A stretch of 64,000 nt of DNA, from NCBI GenBank assembly GCA_934728585.1, contig CAKVDZ010000001.1, positions 62,001 through 126,000 of the forward strand, read 5' to 3'. The stretch comes from an uncultured Candidatus Melainabacteria bacterium. GTDB taxonomy: Bacteria > Cyanobacteriota > Vampirovibrionia > Gastranaerophilales > Gastranaerophilaceae. Below, piece after piece: positions 32,558 to 39,116 of the stretch. Made by a program: the position numbers and the translations under genes. Every line of letters begins with the position of its first letter. Positions within the stretch are counted from its first letter, which is position 1. Below the pieces are notes generated by a model. It was not told the origin of the DNA and ran no database searches. It saw only the letters and a program-made list of their open reading frames with translations.

Positions 32558-33001
32558 CTATTTACCAATTTCGGCAGCTTTTAAAGCCATTGATTTTGTA
32601 ATATTCATAACAGCTAAGTTGGCTTCATAAGCACGTTGAGCCATCATAGCATCAGCGATATCAACCATAGCGTTTACGTTTGAGCTTCTGATATATCCAT
32701 TTGCGTCTGCATCTGGGTGACCTGGTTTGTAAATTCTTTCACCTGGAGTTGGGTCTTCTACGATACCACCGTAAGAAACACCACCTTGTAATGCGCCAGT
32801 TGATGATAAACCAAAAGTACCGTCTTGCATGTTATTTAAAATAGCGCTGAACGAATCACCTTTAATTGTATTTAAAACAGGTATTTTTCTAACATAATTA
32901 GGAGTATCAATATTTGCGATATTCTTTGCGTGAATATCTAATCTGTTACCGTGTGCTTTTAATGCATTTGAACCTATATACATTGAATCTAATATGCCCA
33001 T
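32558..33001 (-). CDS. flgC: Flagellar basal-body rod protein FlgC
   Basis: A 147-aa proximal rod protein. The N-terminal rod motif is clear: A-L-K-A-H-G-N-R-L-D-I-H-A-K-N-I-A-N-I-D-T-P-N-Y-V. Family features follow: P-G-H-P-D-A-D-A-N-G-Y, S-N-V-N-A-M-V-D-I-A-D-A-M and the C-terminal heptad A-Q-R-A-Y-E-A-N. The protein is exported by the flagellar secretion apparatus and polymerises around the MS-ring rod. It is the last gene of a four-gene flagellar operon, 47 bases after flgB. Its ribosome-binding site is AGCGAGG, shared by all four genes. Confidence 0.95.
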   Translation of the reverse strand: MGILDSMYIGSNALKAHGNRLDIHAKNIANIDTPNYVRKIPVLNTIKGDSFSAILNNMQDGTFGLSSTGALQGGVSYGGIVEDPTPGERIYKPGHPDADANGYIRSSNVNAMVDIADAMMAQRAYEANLAVMNITKSMALKAAEIGK

Positions 33002-33048
33002 TTTATACCTCGCTTTTGTTTTAAATATTTCTTACAAAATATATATCG

Positions 33049-33402
33049 TTATCTTCCTACGTTAACTACAGTTTTCATCATAGAAATTACATTAGACATA
33101 CGACGTGTTGCCATTGTGTAAATTAATGAATTTTCTTGCATACCGATTAACTCATCGGCTACGTTAACGCCTACGCCTGCATCTTGAGTAACAATCTTTG
33201 TTGAACCCATTTCTCTAGATAATTTAGTTTCCATAGGTCCATTTGCATTTCCTAAGTAAGATGCAAAATCAATATCTTGTCTAACGTAGTTTGGTGTATC
33301 CACGTTTGCAACGTTTTCTGTTAATAATTTTTGTCTTTTTGCAACTAATCCCAAGATTTGAGATGTTCTTGCAAAACTGTCAACTGGATTAAATGATACC
33401 AT
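33049..33402 (-). CDS. flgB: Flagellar basal-body rod protein FlgB
   Basis: A 117-aa proximal rod protein with the expected short length. It carries K-L-L-T-E-N-V-A-N-V-D-T-P-N-Y-V-R-Q-D-I-D-F near the start and a C-terminal coil of M-Q-E-N-S-L-I-Y-T. FlgB joins FlgC, FlgF and FlgG to build the rod that passes through the envelope. It lies between an FlgG-family gene (34 bases upstream) and flgC. The AGCGAGG ribosome-binding site is ten bases before the start. No fliE gene, which commonly follows flgBC, is present in the window. Confidence 0.95.
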   Translation of the reverse strand: MVSFNPVDSFARTSQILGLVAKRQKLLTENVANVDTPNYVRQDIDFASYLGNANGPMETKLSREMGSTKIVTQDAGVGVNVADELIGMQENSLIYTMATRRMSNVISMMKTVVNVGR

Positions 33403-33436
33403 TTTTATTACCTCGCTATACTTTTCTAATTACAAA

Positions 33437-34159
33437 CTATGATTCTCTGATGTTAATTGATTTGTTGTACATATCATCTGTTACTTTTAGAACTGACATA
33501 CTCGCTAGCATTGAAGCGTTTAATCTTAACATATCGTTTACTGATGTATAGATGTTTGTATTAGAATTTTCTAAGTAATGTTGTTTGATGTAGTTATGAT
33601 TTTTAACTAATTGTGGTTCGCCTGATTCAGAAGTTTGCCATACCCTGTTACCTTGTGAATCTTGTTGAAGTCCCTCGCAACAATCAAATTGAACTAGTGG
33701 AATTGTACCTAAACATTTGCCCTTGCTATCTTCTGCTGATTCATAAGAAAAAACTCTACCGTCTTCCTTGATTTGGAATTTGTAAATATTAGCAGGAATT
33801 TTAATACCAGCACCAACAATCCAATTGTCGTTAGTCATCAAGTAACCACCTTTACCTCTTTTGAAAGAACCATCTCGAGTGTAAGCAACTTCACCGTCTG
33901 GTGATACGATTGGAACAAAACCCTCACCGTCGATTGCTATATCGTAAGGATTACTTGTAACCTTTAATGATCCTTTTTGGTAATCAGTTCTAACTGTACC
34001 GCTAACATAACCGTCATCTGATAACATTTGTTCAAAACGAACTGCTTTATAACCATTTGTACTGTAGTTTGCAAAGTTGTTACCAACGTAACCTAATCTT
34101 TCAAACATGCTACTTGCGTTATTAATATTTTTTCTAATTATTCCTTGTAAGTTATACAT
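33437..34159 (-). CDS. FlgG/FlgF-family flagellar hook-basal body protein
   Basis: A 240-aa rod/hook protein. It has the N-terminal helix and N-N-F-A-N-Y-S-T-N-G-Y-K motif, the central D-I-A-I-D-G-E-G-F and Y-T-R-D-G-S-F motifs of the FlgE/F/G family, and a C-terminal coiled-coil (N-D-M-L-R-L-N-A-S-M-L-A-S). FlgF and FlgG form the distal rod. I cannot tell which one this is: the C-terminus lacks the classic E-M-V x M-I-x-x-Q-R motif of FlgG. It is 29 bases after another FlgG-family gene and shares the AGCGAGG ribosome-binding site. Confidence 0.88.
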   Translation of the reverse strand: MYNLQGIIRKNINNASSMFERLGYVGNNFANYSTNGYKAVRFEQMLSDDGYVSGTVRTDYQKGSLKVTSNPYDIAIDGEGFVPIVSPDGEVAYTRDGSFKRGKGGYLMTNDNWIVGAGIKIPANIYKFQIKEDGRVFSYESAEDSKGKCLGTIPLVQFDCCEGLQQDSQGNRVWQTSESGEPQLVKNHNYIKQHYLENSNTNIYTSVNDMLRLNASMLASMSVLKVTDDMYNKSINIRES

Positions 34160-34188
34160 AATTATTACCCTCGCTTAAAACTTATTCT

Positions 34189-34884
34189 CTATGCTTGACC
34201 TAATTGACTTATTGTTTTTTGTAGATTTGAATTTTCTATTAAAAACATTTGTCTGTTTGCTTCGAAAGTTCTTTTTACTGGCATCAAGCTCATAAATTCA
34301 TTTTGTAAAGCAACGTTTGAAAATTCGCTGTATCCTTGTTGAACTTGTGGATTTATAATACCTGCACCGTTTTGATCAACAATACCAAGATTTGCAACAT
34401 GTTTTAATTTTTTAGTTTTTCTATCTAAAACGCTGATTGCACCTCTTGTGTTAACAACTACGTCTTTAGGACTTTTAGGGATAATATCAAATTTGATAGG
34501 AACACCTGTGTTTGATAGAACTTGGTTACCTTCTAAATCTAAGAAGTTACCGTCAACATCAACTTTAAAACGACCGTCACGAGTCATTCTGATACCATCT
34601 GGAGTTTGAATTTGGAAATAACCTTTTGAAGCCATCGCTAAATCTAAAGGATTATCAGTCATGCTCAATCTACCAACAGTATCATCAACAACAGTTGATA
34701 AACCATCAACACCAAGGAATTCAGTAAAAGAAGATACAACAGCTTCTTTACGTTGATAACCAACTTTGTCAAAGCCATTAACGTTATCACTTACGTTTGC
34801 CATCAAAGCTGTTTGAACTTGCATGGCACGAATAGCTGTTTTCAAACCATTTTCGTTAAGTTGTACACCGCCGTTTATTCTCAT
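34189..34884 (-). CDS. FlgG/FlgF-family flagellar hook-basal body protein, first gene of operon
   Basis: A 231-aa rod/hook protein and paralogue of the next gene. Residues about 12-50 contain M-A-N-V-S-D-N-V-N-G-F-D-K-V-G-Y-Q, a variant of the N-x-A-N-x-x-T-x-G-Y/F motif. P-L-D-L-A-M-A-S-K-G-Y-F and M-T-R-D-G-R-F are the central family motifs, and the C-terminal N-V-A-L-Q-N-E-F-M-S-L-M-P-V is close to the FlgG-type ending, so FlgG is the more likely identity. It heads the operon; AGCGAGG lies 8 bases before the start. No promoter of sigma-28 type could be recognised upstream. Confidence 0.88.
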   Translation of the reverse strand: MRINGGVQLNENGLKTAIRAMQVQTALMANVSDNVNGFDKVGYQRKEAVVSSFTEFLGVDGLSTVVDDTVGRLSMTDNPLDLAMASKGYFQIQTPDGIRMTRDGRFKVDVDGNFLDLEGNQVLSNTGVPIKFDIIPKSPKDVVVNTRGAISVLDRKTKKLKHVANLGIVDQNGAGIINPQVQQGYSEFSNVALQNEFMSLMPVKRTFEANRQMFLIENSNLQKTISQLGQA

Positions 34885-35024
34885 AATACCGTCCTCGCTT
34901 ATTTGATATATTAGTATAGTCGGATAAATTCAAGTAAATTTAGAGTAAATCGTATGAATATCATCTATTTGAATGACTTCATTAAACTTTATAAGGATTT
35001 TTTTTCAAAAGTCAAAATTTTCAG

Positions 35025-35053
35025 TTGACAGAAAATTTTTTCTCTATTATAAT
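35025..35053 (+). promoter_or_regulatory. Perfect consensus promoter of the tRNA cluster
   Basis: TTGACA (35025-35030), exactly 17 bases, TATAAT (35048-35053), ending 19 bases before tRNA-Thr. Both hexamers are full matches to the sigma-70-type consensus. Confidence 0.92.
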
Positions 35054-35072
35054 TGATTATGTCATCAGACAC

Positions 35073-35144
35073 GCCGGCATAGCTCAACGGTAGAGCAACG
35101 GTTTTGTAAACCGTAGGTTGTAGGTTCGATTCCTATTGCCGGCT
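35073..35144 (+). tRNA. tRNA-Thr (anticodon TGT)
   Basis: A 72-base cloverleaf with acceptor GCCGGCA/TGCCGGC, anticodon stem ACGGT/ACCGT with loop TTTGTAA, and T-arm GGTTCGATTCC. CCA is not encoded. Confidence 0.95.
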
Positions 35145-35180
35145 TGTTTCTTAGATAGAGGTTGAACTCTTTAACACCAT

Positions 35181-35252
35181 GCCTTTGTGGCGCAGGGGTA
35201 GCGCACTCCCTTGGTAAGGGAGAGGCCACGAGTTCAAATCTCGTCAAAGGCA
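35181..35252 (+). tRNA. tRNA-Thr (anticodon GGT)
   Basis: A 72-base cloverleaf with acceptor GCCTTTG/CAAAGGC, anticodon stem CTCCC/GGGAG with loop TTGGTAA, and T-arm AGTTCAAATCT. CCA is not encoded. Confidence 0.95.
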
Positions 35253-35262
35253 AGTTAGACAT

Positions 35263-35345
35263 GGGTCGGTGGCCGAGTGGCTAAAGGCAACAGACTGTAA
35301 ATCTGTCGACGCGAGTCTACGGTGGTTCGAATCCACCCCTGCCCA
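35263..35345 (+). tRNA. tRNA-Tyr (anticodon GTA), long variable arm
   Basis: An 83-base type II tRNA: D-arm GGCCGAGTGGCTAAAGGC, anticodon loop CTGTAAA (GTA), an extended variable arm and T-arm GGTTCGAATCC. The acceptor stem has one C-T mismatch and one wobble pair. CCA is not encoded. Confidence 0.93.
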
Positions 35346-35352
35346 AATTTTA

Positions 35353-35393
35353 CAAAAACCTTAACAACATCAGTTGTTGAGGTTTTTGTTTTA
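35353..35393 (+). terminator. Terminator of the tRNA cluster
   Basis: CAAAAACCTTAACAAC pairs with GTTGTTGAGGTTTTTG (one G-T pair) around ATCA, followed by TTTTA. Confidence 0.88.
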
Positions 35394-35794
35394 TGTATTT
35401 TATTGAGTGCTTTGATTATTACAGATGGTGCGATTATTTCGGGCAGTCCATTTTGAAATTTTGCTCCGAAAGAGTGCCGAAAAATTAGAAAAAAAATTTT
35501 TTCAAAATTCCTGTGACATGAAAAATTTTAATTGATTCAAAACAGACATAGGTCATTCTTGGCAAGATTAAATCGAGCCTTAGAAGGACGAATGCAAAAT
35601 ACTAACATTCCAGCAATCTCCGATTGCGTAAGAATGTTAAGTGTTGTTGCCAAAGGTCGGAATTGATGTTCCAATTTTTCTGATTGCAATGTAATGTGTC
35701 AGTACCATGGCGGATTTTGACAAGGCTGAGCAAAGCGAACGCCGTCCCTGTGAAAAATCTGACGGAATGAAGTTTTTACGAAAGGAAAAACGTA
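35394..35794. other. 400-base gene-free region after the tRNA cluster
   Basis: No supported ORF. It contains the 17-base repeat AGTCCATTTTGAAATTT (35445-35461), a nested hairpin (AACATTC/GAATGTT at 35604-35638 with GCAATC/GATTGC inside) and a 35-base block at 35710-35744 that recurs in diverged form at 37636-37672. It probably represents the left flank of the decayed mobile element that follows. Confidence 0.5.
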
Positions 35795-36043
35795 ATGGAG
35801 TGCAAAGATTTTGAACCGTCAATAATCCAAGACAATGAAAATGAATGTATAAATATAAGCAAAGCTTTTAGCTCCTCACTCTTTGAAAAAGCTGATGCAA
35901 GCATCGCTCTTAACTCGTTCGTCCCTATAAATAGAATAGCAGAAGCAAAAGGTTTGAAAAGTAATCGTTCACTTCGTTTAGAAATCAACAAACCGGAAAG
36001 TAAATATGTTGTTCGTGAAGTTAAAGTTAATGGGGAAAATTAG
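35795..36043 (+). pseudogene. Remnant of a Mu-like transposase N-terminus
   Basis: An 82-codon ORF with an AAAGGA ribosome-binding site. The second half, N-S-F-V-P-I-N-R-I-A-E-A-K-G-L followed by L-R-L-E-I-N and K-Y-V-V-R-E-V, matches the N-terminal DNA-binding domain of Mu-type transposase A (usual form: W-L-P-x-x-E-I-A-x-x-K-G-I ... G-K-Y-x-x-R-x-V). A full transposase exceeds 600 residues, so about 90 percent is missing, including the D-D-E catalytic domain. A MuB-like ATPase fragment overlaps its end in another frame, consistent with an internal deletion. Confidence 0.6.
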
Positions 36044-36153
36044 CATTAGTATATGGTGAACACAGATTAGGTAAAACTCACTCTGTAATTTGTTGGGCAA
36101 CAAGAAATGACACCGTTTATGTCAGAGCTCAAAATAAAATGACAAGCAGATAG
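36031..36153 (+). pseudogene. Remnant of a MuB-like AAA ATPase
   Basis: Translation in the frame of base 36031 gives W-G-K-L-A-L-V-Y-G-E-H-R-L-G-K-T-H-S-V, then W-A-T-R-N-D-T-V-Y-V-R-A and a stop. This is the Walker-A region of MuB-type target-selection ATPases (usual form L-V-Y-G-E-x-G-x-G-K-T). Only about 40 residues remain, with no start and no Walker B. Together with the transposase fragment it identifies a dead Mu-like transposon or prophage. Confidence 0.6.
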
Positions 36154-36161
36154 CTACTGGA

Positions 36162-36302
36162 ATGCTCAAAAATGTGAAAATATACGAGGATAAAGTAACA
36201 AGCGAAAAGCTCATGTCAAAAGCGACAAAACCTAAAGGCTTAACACCTGAAGTTATAAGGGAAATTGAAGAGAAAATATTAGGAATAACTTATGAAGATT
36301 AA
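36162..36302 (+). CDS. Short ORF at the end of the Mu-like remnant
   Basis: A 46-aa ORF too short for most gene callers. It ends with K-G-L-T-P-E-V-I-R-E-I-E-E-K-I-L-G-I. That K-G-L-(T/S)-x-E...I-x-x-I-L-G pattern resembles the C-terminus of small regulatory proteins encoded after MuB in Mu-like elements, but I cannot name the family with confidence. No convincing ribosome-binding site is visible, so it may be another fragment rather than a working gene. Confidence 0.35.
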   Translation: MLKNVKIYEDKVTSEKLMSKATKPKGLTPEVIREIEEKILGITYED

Positions 36303-36318
36303 TTATTTTAATCTATAA

Positions 36319-36822
36319 CTATTTTTTGTTATTTTTTATATTAAAAATAAAAAATACAGCATAAGACCATAAAAGTCCGCCACCGAATACCAAATATAAA
36401 ATTAAGGCATATTTAATAGGATTTTCGACATTATTTCCTGTCTTATAAAATAAATATGCAAATGTAAACCATATTATTTCTAATACGAGCAGAATTGGTA
36501 CTATAAATCCCTTTGTATCTTTATTTTTAATATCATTCTGCAACCAATGTGAAACATAATGTTCAGGATATTTACTTATTATATATTTGTATATTTGAAT
36601 TAGTATAATAGGTTTTAATATCCAATTAATTACTGAAAAAATTAGTGCTAAACCCATACCTACTATTGCAGCCTCAGGGAAATTTATTATAATATCATAA
36701 TTAGCTAATATTGAAATAATAACTAAAATTAAAAATAATAATAACCAATATAATACATTAAAATATAATGCAATATTTAATATAATGGCAATAATTAATG
36801 GTTTATTATTTTCTTTATCCAT
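36319..36822 (-). CDS. Unknown membrane protein with four or five TM segments
   Basis: A 167-aa very AT-rich gene. Strong hydrophobic stretches lie at about residues 8-40, 52-68, 108-126 and 137-160 (I-I-A-I-I-L-N-I-A-L, F-L-I-L-V-I-I-S-I-L, I-P-I-L-L-V-L-E-I-I-W-F, L-I-L-Y-L-V-F-G-G-G-L-L). Between them is a charged loop (K-Y-P-E-H-Y-V-S-H-W-L-Q-N-D-I-K-N). I recognise no family. It lies in the accessory region between decayed ORFs and its base composition is more AT-rich than the flanking core genes, which suggests acquisition. A role as an immunity protein for the neighbouring fragment is possible but only a guess. Confidence 0.5.
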   Translation of the reverse strand: MDKENNKPLIIAIILNIALYFNVLYWLLLFLILVIISILANYDIIINFPEAAIVGMGLALIFSVINWILKPIILIQIYKYIISKYPEHYVSHWLQNDIKNKDTKGFIVPILLVLEIIWFTFAYLFYKTGNNVENPIKYALILYLVFGGGLLWSYAVFFIFNIKNNKK

Positions 36823-36859
36823 AATAATTTTCTTTTACTGTAGCAATTATAACATAAAA

Positions 36860-37063
36860 CTATAATTTATAATCAATAAACCATTTTATCCACTGTTCAA
36901 GAGGAATTTTAACATTAATAATTGTATAATATGGTATTGAATTACCTCTATTTTGCTCATTTCTTCCAAGTATTACAATCGGTCTATTATCAAACTTGTT
37001 AAAATCATAAGTATCCAATAATACTGAAATAATGTTTCCATTTTCATCAATATACGCATACAC
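36860..37063 (-). CDS. Small unknown ORF, possibly a toxin-domain fragment
   Basis: A 67-aa ORF starting at GTG with no visible ribosome-binding site. The frame stays open 24 bases further upstream and there reads N-P-V-N-K-I-D-I-V before Y-A-Y-I-D-E-N-G-N-I-I, so this could be the 3' end of a longer, truncated gene. The C-terminal part contains P-L-E-Q-W-I-K-W-F-I-D-Y. I do not recognise it. The membrane protein that follows 37 bases downstream on the same strand could be co-transcribed. Confidence 0.35.
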   Translation of the reverse strand: MYAYIDENGNIISVLLDTYDFNKFDNRPIVILGRNEQNRGNSIPYYTIINVKIPLEQWIKWFIDYKL

Positions 37064-37080
37064 TATATCTATTTTATTAA

Positions 37081-37419
37081 CTGGATTCTAATACAATATG
37101 TAAAATCTATTTAAAAGATACTCCTAAATTGAGACAATATTATTATGATTATAAGTGTTTTCGCCAGACAAAAATCAGGCTAGATAGCCTCAATTTTGCT
37201 TTAAAATATATTAAATCTTGAGATATAGACTTTAAATTTTATAAGTACAACAATTTGCGAGAAGTTGAAATTAAAAATAAGAAAATGATATTTGTTTATG
37301 AGTATTGTTTGAGTAAAGTTTTTTTAAAGAGTTTATGTCCACCCAACAATAGTATAACAGAAGAAAATGAAATTGAATTTGTGAAAAAACAAAATTTAAA
37401 TTATTTCAAAGTTAAATAA
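37081..37419 (+). pseudogene. Decayed ORF with one in-frame TGA
   Basis: One continuous frame runs from after the TAA at 37078 to the TAA at 37417-37419, interrupted only by TGA at 37219-37221. The pieces read L-K-D-T-P-K-L-R-Q-Y-Y-Y-D-Y-K-C-F-R-Q and F-Y-K-Y-N-N-L-R-E-V-E-I, then M-I-F-V-Y-E-Y-C-L-S-K-V-F. No start codon with a ribosome-binding site exists, so it seems to be a C-terminal fragment with a nonsense change. Family unknown. Confidence 0.45.
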
Positions 37420-37970
37420 TCATACAATAATAACATATAATTTGTTATTTAAAACATATAAATTAATATAACTTTTTGCCTGAAATAATCAAACTATCTG
37501 TTACAAGAAATCATTTCATGTGTTCTTTTACACGAAACTCGTCTGAGCAAATAGCCTTGTTTGAGCGCTAATTTGAGTGAAACGAAAATTAAAAGCGAAA
37601 ATGCAAAGGCTATGCGTACCCGAATAATCCAAGACGCGGATTTTGCGTAGGCTGAAGCGAAGCGGAACGCCGAAATAGCGAGGACATAGCGAATGACAAC
37701 GCTAGTGAAATGAGCAACTTGTCCGAGTGAAGCAATAATCCAAGACAGCGCGAACGAGCTGAGGGCGGAGACTTGAATGTTGAATAAAGAATTTATGAAA
37801 CATTCAATCGAATACCCATTAAACGCGAGTGAGCAAGAAAATCCACCCCTTTTCTTTCAAGAGTAATCTTGGGGATTTTTTAGTGTTCGGGGTGATTCAA
37901 ACCAAAATCGATGATTAAACTTTTAAATTTGATATACGAGGTTTAATACAGTGCCGACTTTAATATTAGT
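37420..37970. other. 550-base gene-free region with short dispersed repeats
   Basis: No supported ORF. The middle (about 37540-37830) is noticeably less AT-rich and built of recurring GAGTGAAGC / GCGAANG-type words. AATAATCCAAGAC occurs at 37623-37635 and 37734-37746, and a third time at 35821-35833. The block at 37636-37672 is a diverged copy of 35710-35744. TTGAATGTT/AACATTCAA (37773-37807) can form a hairpin. Confidence 0.5.
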
Positions 37971-38825
37971 TTATACAGTTAAAGATTTAACAATTGCAGC
38001 AACACCTACACGATTATCTCTTGCAGAAGCGTTATAGTCGCCATCACTAACAAACATACCGCCAGAATATCTATCTGTTCCAGCCCAAACATAAGGCGAT
38101 TGCAAACCGCGTTTTCTATATCCAAGACCGTTATATCTTTCTGCAAATTCAAGCAAGTCATCTCGCTTATTGAAATTATATTTACTTGGATTGTTATCTT
38201 TTAAAGCATCAATTGCTGCCTCAGTCCAATCTGTAAAGTATTTACCCTTAGGAACTTGTTTTGTAACATGTCCTAACTTTTCACCGTTGTGCAAATACGT
38301 ATTAAACTTGCAACCACCTTCTCTATAGTGAATTGCGCAGATTAACTCAGCAGGAACACCTGTTGCAGCCTCAACTTCTTTATATTTTGCTTTATTTTTA
38401 GCGTAAATTGTTTTAATATTATTTAATTCTTTTTGATTTTTATTGGTTAAACTAAAATTAACGTCTGAAAAATTATACCTTGACTTACCAGAAGACATTG
38501 AAAAGCCTTGTCCAAACGGATTAAACCCTTGAAGTGCCATAGGTGAAAAGTTAAATGCAGGCATCATTGTCATTGGCATGCTATTCATATTATATAAACC
38601 GCCCATACTACTCAAACCACTCATCGCGAATGGATTATTAAATATAGTAGCGTTGCTCATATCTATTTGACCGCCTAAATTCATACCCATAGGGTAAGCA
38701 CTGAATAGATTATAATCCAAGCTACTAGCTAGTGGCATTTGCAATTTGTTTAAGCCACCCATTTGTGCCATATATAACCCCATATTAAGATTTTGCATGG
38801 AATTGTCGCTATTAAATCCAGTCAT
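37971..38825 (-). CDS. Lysozyme/lytic-transglycosylase-like protein with Met/Gly-rich N-terminus
   Basis: A 284-aa protein in two parts. Residues 1-125 are low-complexity, rich in Met, Gly, Asn, Ser and Phe (M-G-L-Y-M-A-Q-M-G-G, F-N-N-P-F-A-M-S-G-L). Residues about 135-284 form a muramidase-like domain: E-L-I-C-A-I-H-Y-R-E-G-G with a likely catalytic glutamate, T-Y-L-H-N-G-E, D-W-T-E-A-A-I-D-A-L, L-L-E-F-A-E-R-Y-N-G-L-G-Y and Y-S-G-G. This pattern occurs in phage-type lysozymes and transglycosylases that cut peptidoglycan. There is no signal peptide. I chose the ATG at 38825 with AGGAG seven bases upstream. No phage neighbours are present. Confidence 0.7.
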   Translation of the reverse strand: MTGFNSDNSMQNLNMGLYMAQMGGLNKLQMPLASSLDYNLFSAYPMGMNLGGQIDMSNATIFNNPFAMSGLSSMGGLYNMNSMPMTMMPAFNFSPMALQGFNPFGQGFSMSSGKSRYNFSDVNFSLTNKNQKELNNIKTIYAKNKAKYKEVEAATGVPAELICAIHYREGGCKFNTYLHNGEKLGHVTKQVPKGKYFTDWTEAAIDALKDNNPSKYNFNKRDDLLEFAERYNGLGYRKRGLQSPYVWAGTDRYSGGMFVSDGDYNASARDNRVGVAAIVKSLTV

Positions 38826-39116
38826 GGATACTCCTAATTTAGACCTACACATCTATTATACAGTATAAACTTCAAAAATTGAAGTATTAACACTACTAAC
38901 AGATAGGACACAGTGCGTCCCATGATATAAAACATTCTAACTACCAAAAATTGCCTAAAAATAAATTTTTGTAAAGTTCTACATGGATAAAATTTAAAAT
39001 TTACAAAAAACTGATTAAATTTGTTAACTTTCATTCATATTCTATAAAATCATGTCAATTTATTTCTGCTCCAATTCTTTATCTATATATAGATTGGTTT
39101 AAAACAAAGGAATATT

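Noticed and set aside
35637..35822. Minus-strand ORF before the Mu-like remnant
   Set aside because: No ribosome-binding site, no recognisable motif, and it overlaps the plus-strand leader of the transposase fragment.
37219..37221. TGA as a recoded sense codon
   Set aside because: The surrounding ORF lacks a start and family match, and all intact genes in the window use TGA only at ends or not at all.
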